DNA of 64,000 nucleotides from Coriaria nepalensis (GCA_027186245.1 CP114482.1:20851209-20915208), one strand, 5' to 3'. Positions 13,019 to 27,641 are shown, counted from the stretch's first letter. Translations and numbers: made by a program. Notes: generated from the sequence alone by a model not told the origin.

Positions 13019-16000
13019 GGATTGTTGTCTTTAAGAGATTAATTACAAGTTACGTAGGAAAGTAATGTTTGAAGGGCAAAAATTGAATTCGTTCGAATTA
13101 ATTTAGAATAATTTAATGACTACAAGTGACTCAATGACATGACTTTAAGGCTAAACTAACGCATTGTTGCCTTCAATAGATAAACTGCAAGTTATGCACG
13201 AAAGTCATGTTTAAAGGCTGAATTTCATTCGAAGTGATTCAGAATAATTTACTGACTAAAAGAGACGCAAAAATATGACTTTAAGGCTAAAAAAATGGAT
13301 AGTTGCCATCAATAGATCAATTGCAAGTTATGCACGAAAGTCGCGTTTTAAATGCAAAAGGAGAATTGGTTCGAAGTGCGTTCAAACAATTTAATGATTG
13401 AAATGACTGAGTGATATGCTTTTTAACGCTAAAATAATGCATTGTTGTCTTCAATAGATTAATTACAAGTTATGTACGAAAATAATGTTTGAAGGGCAAA
13501 AATAGAATTCGTTCGAATTAATTTAGAATGATGTAATGACTTGAAGAGACACAATGACATGACTTTAAGCCTAAACTAACGGATTGTTGCCTTCAATAGA
13601 TAAACTGCAAGTTATGCACGAAAGTCATGTTTAAAGGCTGAATTTCATTCGAAGTGATTCAGAATAATTTACTGACTAAAAGAAACGCAAAAATATGACT
13701 TTAAGGCTAAAAAAATGCATAGTTGCCATCAATAGATCAATTGCAAGTTATGCATGAAAGTCGCGTTTTAAATGCAAAAGGAGAATTGGTTCGGAGTGCG
13801 TTCAAACAATTTAATGATTGAAATGACTGAGTGATATGCTTTTTAACGCTATAATAATGCATTGTTGTCTTCAATAGATTAATTACAAGTTATGTACGAA
13901 AATAACGTTTGAAGGGCAAAAATAGAATTCGTTCGAATTAATTTAGAATGATTTAATGACTAGAAGAGACTCAATGACATGACTTTAAGGCTAAACAAAC
14001 GCATTGTTGCCTTCAATAGATCAACTGCAAGTTACGCACGAAAGTCATGTTTAAAGGCCGAATTTCGTTCGGAGTGATTTAGAATGATTTACTGACTAAA
14101 AGAGACGCAAAAATATGACTTTAAGGCTAAAAAAATGCATAGTTGCCATCAATAGATCAATTACAAGTTATGCATGAAAGTCGCGTTCTAAATGCAAAAA
14201 GAGAATTGGGTCGAAGTGCCTTCAAACAATTTAATGATTGAAAAGACTGAGTCATATGCTTTTTAATGCTAAAATAATGGATTGTTGTCTTTAAGAGATT
14301 AATTACAAGTTACGTAGGAAAATAATGTTTGAAGGGCAAAAATTGAATTCGTTCGAATTAATTTAGAATAATTTAATGACTACAAGTGACTCAATGACAT
14401 GACTTTAAGGCTAAACTAACGCATTGTTGCCTTCAATAGATCAACTGCAAGTTACGCACGAAAGTCATGTTTAAAGGCCGAATTTCGTTCGAAGTGATTT
14501 AGAATGATTTACAAACAAAAAGAGACGCAAAAATATGACTTTATGGCTAAAAAAATGCATAGTTGCCATCAGTAGATCAATTGCAAGTTATGCATGAAAG
14601 TCGCGTTCTAAATGCAAAAATAGACTTGGTTCGAAGTGCCTTCAAACAATTTAATGATTGAAAAGACTGAGTCATATGCTTTTTAACGCTAAAATAATGG
14701 ATTGTTGTCTTCAAGAGATTAATTACAAGTTATGTAAGAAAATAATGTTTGAAGGGCAAAAATTGAATTCGTTCGAATTAATTTAGAATGATTTAATGAC
14801 TAGAAGTGACTCAATGACATGACTTTAAGGCTAAACAAATGCATTCTTGCCTTCAATAGATCAACTGCAAGTTACGCACGAAAGTCATGTTTAAAGGCCG
14901 AATTTCGTTCGAAGTGATTTAGAATGATTTACGGACAAAAAGAGACGCAAAAATATGACTTTAAGGCTAAAAAAATGCATAGTTGCCATCAATAGATCAA
15001 TTGCAAGTTATGCATGAAAGTCGCGTTCTAAATGCAAAAAGAGAATTGGTTCGAAGTGCGTTCGAACAATTTAATGATTGAAAAGACTGAGTCATATGCT
15101 TTTTAACGCTAAAATAATGGATTGTTGTCTTCAAGAGATTAATTACAAGTTATGTAAGAAAATAATGTTTGAAGAGCAAAAATTGAATTCGTTCGAATTA
15201 ATTTAGAATGATTTAATGAGTAGAAGTGACTCAATGACATGACTTTAAGGCTAAACAAATGCATTGTTGCCTTCAATAGATCAACTGCAAGTTACGCACG
15301 AAAGTCATGTTTAAAGGCCGAATTTCGTTCGAAGTGATTTAGAATGATTTACTAACTAAAAGAGACGCAAAAATATGACTTTAAGGCTAAAAAAATGCAT
15401 AGTTGCCATCAATAGATCAATTGCAAGTTATGCATGAAAGTCGCGTTTTAAATGCAAAAGGAGAATTGGTTCGAAGTGCGTTCAAACAATTTAATCATTG
15501 AAAGACTAAGTCATATGCTTTTTAATGCTAAAATTATGCATTGTTGTCTTGAATAGATTAATTACAAGTTACGTAAGAAAATAATGTTTGAAGGGCAAAA
15601 ATAGAATTCGTTCGAATTAATTTAGAATGATTTAATGACTAGAAGAGACTCAATGACATGACTTTAAGGCTAAACAAATGCATTGTTGCCTTCAATAGAT
15701 AAGCTGCAAGTTATGCACGACAGTCATGTTTAAAGGCTGAATTTCGTTCGAAGTGATTTAGAATGATTTACTGACTAAAAGAGACGCAAAAATATGACTT
15801 TAAGGCTAGAAAAATGCATAGTTGCCATCAATAGATCAATTGCAAGTTATGCATGAAAGTCGCGTTTTAAATGCAAAAGGAGAATTGGTTCGAAGTGCGT
15901 TCAAACAATTTAATGATTGAAATGACTGAGTGATATGCTTTTTAACGCTAAAATAATGCATTGTTGTCTTCAATAGATTAATTACAAGTTATGTACGAAA

Positions 16001-18897
16001 ATAATGTTTGAAGGGCAAAAATAGAATTCGTTCGAATTAATTTAGAATGATTTAATGACTTGAAGAGACACAATGACATGACTTTAAGCCTAAACTAACG
16101 TATTGTTGCCTTCAATAGATAAACTGCAAGTTATGCACGAAAGTCATGTTTAAAGGCTGAATTTCATTCGAAGTGATTCAGAATAATTTACTGACTAAAA
16201 GAAACGCAAAAATATGACTTTAAGGCTAAAAAAATGCATAGTTGCCATCAATAGATCAATTGCAAGTTATGCATGAAAGTCGCGTTTTAAATGCAAAAGG
16301 AGAATTGGTTCGGAGTGCGTTCAAACAATTTAATGATTGAAATGACTGAGTGATATGCTTTTTAACGCTATAATAATGCATTGTTGTCTTCAATAGATTA
16401 ATTACAAGTTATGTACGAAAATAACGTTTGAAGGGCAAAAATAGAATTCGTTCGAATTAATTTAGAATGATTTAATGACTAGAAGAGACTCAATGACATG
16501 ACTTTAAGGCTAAACAAACGCATTGTTGCCTTCAATAGATCAACTGCAAGTTACGCACGAAAGTCATGTTTAAAGGCCGAATTTCGTTCGGAGTGATTTA
16601 GAATGATTTACTGACTAAAAGAGACGCAAAAATATGACTTTAAGGCTAAAAAAATGCATAGTTGCCATCAATAGATCAATTACAAGTTATGCATGAAAGT
16701 CGCGTTCTAAATGCAAAAAGAGAATTGGTTCGAAGTGCGTTCAAACAATTTAATGACTGAAAAGACTGAGTGATATGCTTTTTAATGCTAAAATAATGGA
16801 TTGTTGTCTTTAAGAGATTAATTACAAGTTACGTAGGAAAGTAATGTTTGAAGGGCAAAAATTGAATTCGTTCGAATTAATTTAGAATAATTTAATGACT
16901 ACAAGTGACTCAATGACATGACTTTAAGGCTAAACTAACGCATTGTTGCCTTCAATAGATAAACTGCAAGTTATGCACGAAAGTCATGTTTAAAGGCTGA
17001 ATTTCATTCGAAGTGATTCAGAATAATTTACTGACTAAAAGAGACGCAAAAATATGACTTTAAGGCTAAAAAAATGGATAGTTGCCATCAATAGATCAAT
17101 TGCAAGTTATGCACGAAAGTCGCGTTTTAAATGCGAAAGGAGAATTGGTTCGAAGTGCGTTCAAACAATTTAATGATTGAAATGACTGAGTGATATGCTT
17201 TTTAACGCTAAAATAATGCATTGTTGTCTTCAATAGATTAATTACAAGTTATGTACGAAAATAATGTTTGAAGGGCAAAAATAGAATTCGTTCGAATTAA
17301 TTTAGAATGATTTAATGACTTGAAGAGACACAATGACATGACTTTAAGCCTAAACTAACGCATTGTTGCCTTCAATAGATAAACTGCAAGTTATGCACGA
17401 AAGTCATGTTTAAAGGCTGAATTTCATTCGAAGTGATTCAGAATAATTTACTGACTAAAAGAGACGCAAAAATATGACTTTAAAGCTAAAAAAATGGATA
17501 GTTGCCATCAATAGATCAATTGCAAGTTATGCACGAAAGTCGCGTTTTAAATGCGAAAGGAGAATTGGTTCGAAGTGCGTTCAAACAATTTAATGATTGA
17601 AATGACTGAGTGATATGCTTTTTAACGCTAAAATAATGCATTGTTGTCTTCAATAGATTAATTACAAGTTATGTACGAAAATAATGTTTGAAGGGCAAAA
17701 ATAGAATTCGTTCGAATTAATTTAGAATGATTTAATGACTTGAAGAGACACAATGACATGACTTTAAGCCTAAACTAACGCATTGTTGCCTTCAATAGAT
17801 AAACTGCAAGTTATGCACGAAAGTCATGTTTAAAGGCTGAATTTCATTCGAAGTGATTCAGAATAATTTACTGACTAAAAGAAACGCAAAAATATGACTT
17901 TAAGGCTAAAAAAATGCATAGTTGCCATCAATAGATCAATTGCAAGTTATGCATGAAAGTCGCGTTTTAAATGCAAAAGGAGAATTGGTTCGGAGTGCGT
18001 TCAAACAATTTAATGATTGAAATGACTGAGTGATATGCTTTTTAACGCTATAATAATGCATTGTTGTCTTCAATAGATTAATTACAAGTTATGTACGAAA
18101 ATAACGTTTGAAGGGCAAAAATAGAATTCGTTCGAATTAATTTAGAATGATTTAATGACTAGAAGAGACTCAATGACATGACTTTAAGGCTAAACAAACG
18201 CATTGTTGCCTTCAATAGATCAACTGCAAGTTACGCACGAAAGTCATGTTTAAAGGCCGAATTTCGTTCGAAGTGATTTAGAATGATTTACTGACTAAAA
18301 GAGACGCAAAAATATGACTTTAAGGCTAAAAAAATGCATAGTTGCCATCAATAGATCAATTACAAGTTATGCATGAAAGTCGCGTTCTAAATGCAAAAAG
18401 AGAATTGGGTCGAAGTGCCTTCAAACAATTTAATGATTGAAAAGACTGAGTCATATGCTTTTTAATGCTAAAATAATGGATTGTTGTCTTTAAGAGATTA
18501 ATTACAAGTTACGTAGGAAAATAATGTTTGAAGGGCAAAAATTGAATTCGTTCGAATTAATTTAGAATAATTTAATGACTACAAGTGACTCAATGACATG
18601 ACTTTAAGGCTAAACTAACGCATTGTTGCCTTCAATAGATCAACTGCAAGTTACGCACGAAAGTCATGTTTAAAGGCCGAATTTCGTTCGAAGTGATTTA
18701 GAATGATTTACTGACAAAAAGAGACGCAAAAATATGACTTTAAGGCTAAAAAAATGCATAGTTGCCATCAATAGATCAATTGCAAGTTATGCATGAAAGT
18801 CGCGTTCTAAATGCAAAAATAGACTTGGTTCGAAGTGCCTTCAAACAATTTAATGATTGAAAAGACTGAGTCATATGCTTTTTAACGCTAAAATAAT
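13019..18897. repeat. Segmental duplication L, copy 2 (14 units)
   Basis: Partner of 1-5,879. Private differences seen include GGATTGTTGCC near 13,581, TTTATGGCTAA near 14,540 and TTTAAAGCTAAA near 17,480. The match ends at the second base of the unit at 18,898, where this copy runs into the divergent island. Its 3' part (17,638-18,897) is repeated again at about 24,778-26,034. Confidence 0.9.
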
Positions 18898-20154
18898 GCA
18901 TTGTTGCCTGCAATAGATTAATTACAGGTTATGTAAGAAAATAATGTTCAAAAGGGCAAAAATAGAATTAGTTCGAATTAATTTAGAATGATTTAATGAC
19001 TAGAAGAGACTCAGTGACATGACTTTAAGGCTAAACAAATGCATTGTTGCCTTCAATAGATCAACTGCAAGTTACGGACAAAAGTCATGTTTAAAGGTCG
19101 AATTTCGTTCAAAGTGATTTAGAATGATTTACTGACAAAAAGAGACGCAAAAATATGACTTTACGGCTAAAAAATGCATAGTTGCCATCAATAGATCAAT
19201 TGCAAGTTATGCATGAAAGTCGCGTTTTAAATGCAAAAATAGAATTGGTTCGAAGAGCCTCAAACAATTTAATGATTGAAAAGACTGAGTGATATGCTTT
19301 TTAACGCTAAAATAATGCATTGTTGTCTTCAATAGATTAATTACAAGTTATGTAAGAAAATAATGTTTGAAGGGCAAAAATAGAATTCGTTCGAATTAAT
19401 TTAGAATGATTTAATGACTAGAAGAGACTCAGTGACATGACTTTAAGGCTAAACGAATGCATTGTTGCCTTCAATAGATCAACTGCGGGTTACGCACGAA
19501 AGTCATGTTTAAAGGCTGAATTTCATTCGAAGTGATTTACAATGATTTACTGACTAAAAGAGACGCAAAAATATGACTTTAAGTGTAAAAAATGCATAGG
19601 TGCCATGAATAGATCATTTGCAAGTTATGCATGAAAGTCGCGTTCTAAATGCAAAAAGAGAATTGGTTCGAAGTGCCTTCAAACAATTTAATGATTGAAA
19701 AGACTGAGTGATATGCTTTTTAACGATAAAATAGTGCATTGTCGTCTTCAATAGATTAATTACAAGTTATGTAAGAAAATAATGTTTGAAATGCAAAAAT
19801 AGAATTCGTTCGAATTAATTTAGAATGATTTAATGACTAGAAGAGACTCAGTGACATGACTTTAAGGCTAAACAAATGCATTGTTGCCTTCAATAGATCA
19901 ACTGCAGGTTACGCACGAGAGTCATGTTTAAAGGCTGAATTTCGTTCGAACTGATTTACAATGATTTACTGACTAAAAGAGACGCAAAAATATGACTTTA
20001 AGGGTAAAAAATGCATAGGTGCCATCAATAGATCAATTGCCAGTTATGCATGAAAGTCGCGTTCTAAATGCAAAAAGAGAATTGGTTCGACATGCCTTCA
20101 AACAATTTAATGATTGAAAAGACTGAGTGATATGCTTTTTAACGCTAAAATAGT
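18898..20154. repeat. Divergent island: three consecutive 419-bp units
   Basis: Units at 18,898, 19,317 and 19,736 are each 419 bp and carry many variants rare elsewhere: GCCTGCAATAG, ATGTTCAAAAGGGC (one base inserted), GAATTAGTTCG (EcoRI lost), AAGAGCCTCAAAC, TGCGGGTTACG, TTACAATGATTT, GTGCATTGTCGTC, GAAATGCAAAAATAG, TTCGAACTGATT and GACATGCCTTC. Two of the units share the same B-tail one-base deletion, and the third has an equivalent one. This looks like an older patch that escaped recent homogenisation. Confidence 0.8.
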
Positions 20155-20994
20155 GCGTTGTCGTCTTCAATAGATTAATTACAAGTTATGTACGAAAATA
20201 ATGTTTGAAGGGCAAAAATAGAATTCGTTCGAATTAATTTAGAATGATTTAATGACTTGAAGAGACACAATGACATGACTTTAAGCCTAAACTAACGCAT
20301 TGTTGCCTTCAATAGATAAACTGCAAGTTATGCACGAAAGTCATGTTTAAAGGCTGAATTTCATTCGAAGTGATTCAGAATAATTTACTGACTAAAAGAA
20401 ACGCAAAAATATGACTTTAAGGCTAAAAAAATGCATAGTTGCCATCAATAGATCAATTGCAAGTTATGCATGAAAGTCGCGTTTTAAATGCAAAAGGAGA
20501 ATTGGTTCGGAGTGCGTTCAAACAATTTAATGATTGAAATGACTGAGTGATATGCTTTTTAACGCTATAATAATGCATTGTTGTCTTCAATAGATTAATT
20601 ACAAGTTATGTACGAAAATAACGTTTGAAGAGCAAAAATAGAATTCGTTCGAATTAATTTAGAATGATTTAATGACTAGAAGAGACTCAATGACATGACT
20701 TTAAGGCTAAACAAACGCATTGTTGCCTTCAATAGATCAACTGCAAGTTACGCACGAAAGTCATGTTTAAAGGCCGAATTTCGTTCGAAGTGATTTAGAA
20801 TGATTTACTGACTAAAAGAGACGCAAAAATATGACTTTAAGGCTAAAAAAATGCATAGTTGCCATCAATAGATCAATTACAAGTTATGCATGAAAGTCGC
20901 GTTCTAAATGCAAAAAGAGAATTGGGTCGAAGTGCCTTCAAACAATTTAATGATTGAAAAGACTGAGTGATATGCTTTTTAATGCTAAAATAAT

Positions 20995-23514
20995 GGATTG
21001 TTGTCTTCAAGAGATTAATTACAAGTTATGTAAGAAAATAATGTTTGAAGGGCAAAAATTGAATTCGTTCGAATTAATTTAGAATGATTTAATGACTAGA
21101 AGTGACTCAATGACATGACTTTAAGGCTAAACAAATGCATTGTTGCCTTCAATAGATCAACTGCAAGTTACGCACGAAAGTCATGTTTAAAGGCCGAATT
21201 TCGTTCGAAGTGATTTAGAATGATTTACGGACAAAAAGAGACGCAAAAATATGACTTTAAGGCTAAAAAAATGCATAGTTGCCATCAATAGATCAATTGC
21301 AAGTTATGCATGAAAGTCGCGTTCTAAATGCAAAAATAGACTTGGTTCGAAGTGCCTTCAAACAATTTAATGATTGAAAAGACTGAGTCATATGCTTTTT
21401 AACGCTAAAATAATGGATTGTTGTCTTCAAGAGATTAATTACAAGTTATGTAAGAAAATAATGTTTGAAGGGCAAAAATTGAATTCGTTCGAATTAATTT
21501 AGAATGATTTAATGACTAGAAGTGACTCAATGACATGACTTTAAGGCTAAACAAATGCATTGTTGCCTTCAATAGATCAACTGCAAGTTACGCACGAAAG
21601 TCATGTTTAAAGGCCGAATTTCGTTCGAAGTGATTTAGAATGATTTACGGACAAAAAGAGACGCAAAAATATGACTTTAAGGCTAAAAAAATGCATAGTT
21701 GCCATCAATAGATCAATTGCAAGTTATGCATGAAAGTCGCGTTCTAAATGCAAAAAGAGAATTGGTTCGAAGTGCGTTCGAACAATTTAATGATTGAAAA
21801 GACTGAGTCATATGCTTTTTAACGCTAAAATAATGGATTGTTGTCTTCAAGAGATTAATTACAAGTTATGTAAGAAAATAATGTTTGAAGAGCAAAAATT
21901 GAATTCGTTCGAATTAATTTAGAATGATTTAATGACTAGAAGTGACTCAATGACATGACTTTAACGCTAAACAAATGCATTGTTGCCTTTAATAGATCAA
22001 CTGCAAGTTACGCACGAAAGTCATGTTTAAAGGCCGAATTTCGTTCGAAGTGATTTAGAATGATTTACGGACAAAAAGAGACGCAAAAATATGACTTTAA
22101 GGCTAAAAAAATGCATAGTTGCCATCAATAGATCAATTGCAAGTTATGCATGAAAGTCGCGTTCTAAATGCAAAAAGAGAATTGGTTCGAAGTGCGTTCG
22201 AACAATTTAATGATTGAAAAGACTGAGTCATATGCTTTTTAACGCTAAAATAATGGATTGTTGTCTTCAAGAGATTAATTACAAGTTATGTAAGAAAATA
22301 ATGTTTGAAGAGCAAAAATTGAATTCGTTCGAATTAATTTAGACTGATTTAATGACTAGAAGTGACTCAATGACATGACTTTAAGGCTAAACAAATGCAT
22401 TGTTGCCTTCAATAGATCAACTGCAAGTTACGCACGAAAGTGATGTTTAAAGGCCGAATTTCGTTCGAAGTGATTCAGAATGATTTACTGACAAAAAGAG
22501 ACGCAAAAATATGACTTTAAGGCTAAAAAAATGCATAGTTGCCATCAATAGATCAATTGCAAGTTATGCATGAAAGTCGCGTTCTAAATGCAAAAATAGA
22601 CTTGGTTCGAAGTGCCTTCAAACAATTTAATGATTGAAAAGACTGAGTCATATGCTTTTTAACGCTAAAATAATGGATTGTTGTCTTCAAGAGATTAATT
22701 ACAAGTTATGTAAGAAAATAATGTTTGAAGAGCAAAAATTGAATTCGTTCGAATTAATTTAGAATGATTTAATGACTAGAAGTGACTCAATGACATGACT
22801 TTAACGCTAAACAAATGCATTGTTGCCTTTAATAGATCAACTGCAAGTTACGCACGAAAGTCATGTTTAAAGGCCGAATTTCGTTCGAAGTGATTTAGAA
22901 TGATTTACGGACAAAAAGAGACGCAAAAATATGACTTTAAGGCTAAAAAAATGCATAGTTGCCATCAATAGATCAATTGCAAGTTATGCATGAAAGTCGC
23001 GTTCTAAATGCAAAAAGAGAATTGGTTCGAAGTGCGTTCGAACAATTTAATGATTGAAAAGACTGAGTCATATGCTTTTTAACGCTAAAATAATGGATTG
23101 TTGTCTTCAAGAGATTAATTACAAGTTATGTAAGAAAATAATGTTTGAAGAGCAAAAATTGAATTCGTTCGAATTAATTTAGACTGATTTAATGACTAGA
23201 AGTGACTCAATGACATGACTTTAAGGCTAAACAAATGCATTGTTGCCTTCAATAGATCAACTGCAAGTTACGCACGAAAGTGATGTTTAAAGGCCGAATT
23301 TCGTTCGAAGTGATTCAGAATGATTTACTGACAAAAAGAGACGCAAAAATATGACTTTAAGGCTAAAAAAATGCATAGTTGCCATCAATAGATCAATTGC
23401 AAGTTATGCATGAAAGTCGCGTTTTAAATGCAAAAGGAGAATTGGTTCGGAGTGCGTTCAAACAATTTAATGATTGAAATGACTGAGTGATATGCTTTTT
23501 AACGCTAAAATAAT
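20995..23514. repeat. Locally homogenised six-unit segment with 803-bp tandem copy
   Basis: Contains a perfect tandem pair, 21,781-22,583 and 22,621-23,423 (offset 840, two units). Both copies carry GAAGAGCAAAAATTG, TTTAACGCTAAAC with GCCTTTAATAG, TTTAGACTGATTT and AAAGTGATGTTTAAAGG. The pair is flanked by units sharing GGATTGTTGTCTTCAAG and TTTACGGACAAAAAG. The lack of differences implies very recent duplication. Confidence 0.85.
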
Positions 23515-24691
23515 GCATTGTTGTCTTCAATAGATTAATTACAAGTTATGTACGAAAATAATGTTTGAAGGGCAAAAATAGAATTCGTTCGAATTAATTT
23601 AGAATGATTTAATGACTTGAAGAGACACAATGACATGACTTTAAGCCTAAACTAACGCATTGTTGCCTTCAATAGATAAACTGCAAGTTATGCACGAAAG
23701 TCATGTTTAAAGGCTGAATTTCATTCGAAGTGATTCAGAATAATTTACTGACTAAAAGAGACGCAAAAATATGACTTTAAGGCTAAAAAAATGCATAGTT
23801 GCCATCAATAGATCAATTGCAAGTTATGCATGAAAGTCGCGTTTTAAATGCAAAAGGAGAATTGGTTCGGAGTGCGTTCCAACAATTTAATGATTGAAAT
23901 GACTGAGTGATATGCTTTTTAACGCTATAATAATGCATTGTTGTTTTCAATAGATTAATTACAAGTTATGTACGAAAATAACGTTTGAAGGGCAAAAATA
24001 GAATTCGTTCGAATTAATTTAGAATGATTTAATGACTAGAAGAGACTCAATGACATGACTTTAAGCCTAAACAAATGCATTGTTGCCTTCAATAGATCAA
24101 CTGCAAGTTATGCACGAAAGTCATGTTTAAAGGCCGAATTTCGTTCGAAGTGATTTAGAATGATTTACAGACTGAAAGAGACGCAAAAATATGACTTTAA
24201 GGCTAAAAAAATGGATAGTTGCCATCAATAGATCAATTGCAAGTTATGCACGAAAGTCGCGTTTTAAATGCAAAAGGAGAATTGGTTCGAAGTGCGTTCA
24301 AACAATTTAATGACTGAAAAGACTGAGTGATATGCTTTTTAATGCTAAAATAATGGATTGTTGTCTTTAAGAGATTAATTACAAGTTACGTAGGAAAGTA
24401 ATGTTTGAAGGGCAAAAATTGAATTCGTTCGAATTAATTTAGAATAATTTAATGACTACAAGTGACTCAATGACATGACTTTAAGGCTAAACTAACGCAT
24501 TGTTGCCTTCAATAGATAAACTGCAAGTTATGCACGAAAGTCATGTTTAAAGGCTGAATTTCATTCGAAGTGATTCAGAATAATTTACTGACTAAAAGAG
24601 ACGCAAAAATATGACTTTAAGGCTAAAAAAATGGATAGTTGCCATCAATAGATCAATTGCAAGTTATGCACGAAAGTCGCGTTTTAAATGC
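23515..24691. repeat. Second copy of the 6.3-7.5 kb block
   Basis: Same markers as 6,299-7,475 (TTGTTTTCAATAG at 23,940, GTTCCAACAATT, ACAGACTGAAAG near 24,175). At 24,692 it switches to a GCGAAAGG-type C, as in the L block, so its right neighbour (24,778-26,034) comes from L-type sequence. Confidence 0.8.
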
Positions 24692-24777
24692 GAAAGGAGA
24701 ATTGGTTCGAAGTGCGTTCAAACAATTTAATGATTGAAATGACTGAGTGATATGCTTTTTAACGCTAAAATAATGCA

Positions 24778-26250
24778 TTGTTGTCTTCAATAGATTAATT
24801 ACAAGTTATGTACGAAAATAATGTTTGAAGGGCAAAAATAGAATTCGTTCGAATTAATTTAGAATGATTTAATGACTTGAAGAGACACAATGACATGACT
24901 TTAAGCCTAAACTAACGCATTGTTGCCTTCAATAGATAAACTGCAAGTTATGCACGAAAGTCATGTTTAAAGGCTGAATTTCATTCGAAGTGATTCAGAA
25001 TAATTTACTGACTAAAAGAAACGCAAAAATATGACTTTAAGGCTAAAAAAATGCATAGTTGCCATCAATAGATCAATTGCAAGTTATGCATGAAAGTCGC
25101 GTTTTAAATGCAAAAGGAGAATTGGTTCGGAGTGCGTTCAAACAATTTAATGATTGAAATGACTGAGTGATATGCTTTTTAACGCTATAATAATGCATTG
25201 TTGTCTTCAATAGATTAATTACAAGTTATGTACGAAAATAACGTTTGAAGGGCAAAAATAGAATTCGTTCGAATTAATTTAGAATGATTTAATGACTAGA
25301 AGAGACTCAATGACATGACTTTAAGGCTAAACAAACGCATTGTTGCCTTCAATAGATCAACTGCAAGTTACGCACGAAAGTCATGTTTAAAGGCCGAATT
25401 TCGTTCGAAGTGATTTAGAATGATTTACTGACTAAAAGAGACGCAAAAATATGACTTTAAGGCTAAAAAAATGCATAGTTGCCATCAATAGATCAATTAC
25501 AAGTTATGCATGAAAGTCGCGTTCTAAATGCAAAAAGAGAATTGGGTCGAAGTGCCTTCAAACAATTTAATGATTGAAAAGACTGAGTCATATGCTTTTT
25601 AATGCTAAAATAATGGATTGTTGTCTTTAAGAGATTAATTACAAGTTACGTAGGAAAATAATGTTTGAAGGGCAAAAATTGAATTCGTTCGAATTAATTT
25701 AGAATAATTTAATGACTACAAGTGACTCAATGACATGACTTTAAGGCTAAACTAACGCATTGTTGCCTTCAATAGATCAACTGCAAGTTACGCACGAAAG
25801 TCATGTTTAAAGGCCGAATTTCGTTCGAAGTGATTTAGAATGATTTACTGACAAAAAGAGACGCAAAAATATGACTTTAAGGCTAAAAAAATGCATAGTT
25901 GCCATCAATAGATCAATTGCAAGTTATGCATGAAAGTCGCGTTCTAAATGCAAAAATAGACTTGGTTCGAAGTGCCTTCAAACAATTTAATGATTGAAAA
26001 GACTGAGTCATATGCTTTTTAACGCTAAAATAATGGATTGTTGTCTTCAAGAGATTAATTACAAGTTATGTAAGAAAATAATGTTTGAAGGGCAAAAATT
26101 GAATTCGTTCGAATTAATTTAGAATGATTTAATGACTAGAAGTGACTCAATGACATGACTTTAAGGCTAAACAAATGCATTGTTGCCTTCAATAGATCAA
26201 CTGCAAGTTACGCACGAAAGTCATGTTTAAAGGCCGAATTTCGTTCGAAG
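24778..26250. repeat. L-type segment, re-copied at 28.0-29.2 kb
   Basis: Positions 24,778-26,034 match 17,641-18,897. Positions from about 25,080 to 26,270 match about 28,020 to 29,210 at offset 2,940 (seven units). Shared markers include GAATTGGGTCGAAG, TACGTAGGAAAATAATG and AAATAGACTTGG. Confidence 0.75.
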
Positions 26251-27641
26251 TGATTTAGAATGATTTACGGACAAAAAGAGACGCAAAAATATGACTTTAA
26301 GGCTAAAAAAATGCATAGTTGCCATCAATTGATCAATTGCAAGTTATGCATGAAAGTCGCGTTCTAAATGCAAAAAGGGAATTGGTTCGAAGTGCGTTCG
26401 AACAATTTAATGATTGAAAAGACTGAGTCATACGCTTTTTAACGCTAAAATAATGGATTGTTGTCTTCAAGAGATTAATTACAAGTTATGTAAGAAAATA
26501 ATGTTTGAAGAGCAAAAATTGAATTCGTTCGAATTAATTTAGACTGATTTAATGACTAGAAGTGACTCAATGACATGACTTTAAGGCTAAACAAATGCAT
26601 TGTTGCCATCAATAGATCAACTGCAAGTTACGCACGAAAGTGATGTTTAAAGGCCGAATTTCATTCGAAGTGATTCAGAATGATTTACTGACAAAAAGAG
26701 ACGCAAAAATATGACTTTAAGGCTAAAAAAATGCATAGTTGCCATCAATAGATCAATTGCAAGTTATGCATGAAAGTCGCGTTTTAAATGCAAAAGGAGA
26801 ATTGGTTCGGAGTGCGTTCAAACAATTTAATGATTGAAATGACTGAGTGATATGCTTTTTAACGCTATAATAATGCATTGTTGTCTTCAATAGATTAATT
26901 ACAAGTTATGTACGAAAATAACGTTTGAAGGGCAAAAATAGAATTCGTTCGAATTAATTTAGAATGATTTAATGACTAGAAGAGACTCAATGACATGACT
27001 TTAAGGCTAAACAAACGCATTGTTGCCTTCAATAGATCAACTGCAAGTTACGCACGAAAGTCATGTTTAAAGGGCGAATTTCGTTCGAAGTGATTTAGAA
27101 TGATTTACTGACAAAAAGAGACGCAAAAATATGACTTTAAGGCTAAAAAAATGCATAGTTGCCATCAATAGATCAATTGCAAGTTATGCATGAAAGTCGC
27201 GTTCTAAATGCAAAAATAGACTTGGTTCGAAGTGCCTTCAAACAATTTAATGATTGAAAAGACTGAGTCATATGCTTTTTAACGCTAAAATAATGGATTG
27301 TTGTCTTCAAGAGATTAATTACAAGTTATGTAAGAAAATAATGTTTGAAGGGCAAAAATTGAATTCGTTCGAATTAATTTAGAATGATTTAATGACTAGA
27401 AGTGACTCAATGACATGACTTTAAGGCTAAACAAATGCATTGTTGCCTTCAATAGATCAACTGCAAGTTACGCACGAAAGTCATGTTTAAAGGCCGAATT
27501 TCGTTCGAAGTGATTTAGAATGATTTACTGACAAAAAGAGACGCAAAAATATGACTTTAAGGCTAAAAAAATGCATAGTTGCCATCAATAGATCAATTGC
27601 AAGTTATGCATGAAAGTCGCGTTCTAAATGCAAAAATAGAC
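26251..27641. repeat. Ordinary left-domain trimer units
   Basis: All 420-bp units of left-domain type. Local oddities are CATCAATTGATC near 26,328, TCATACGCTTTTT near 26,430, and another copy of the AGACTGATTT plus AAAGTGATG unit at 26,455, matching those at 22,255 and 23,095. No other feature seen. Confidence 0.8.
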
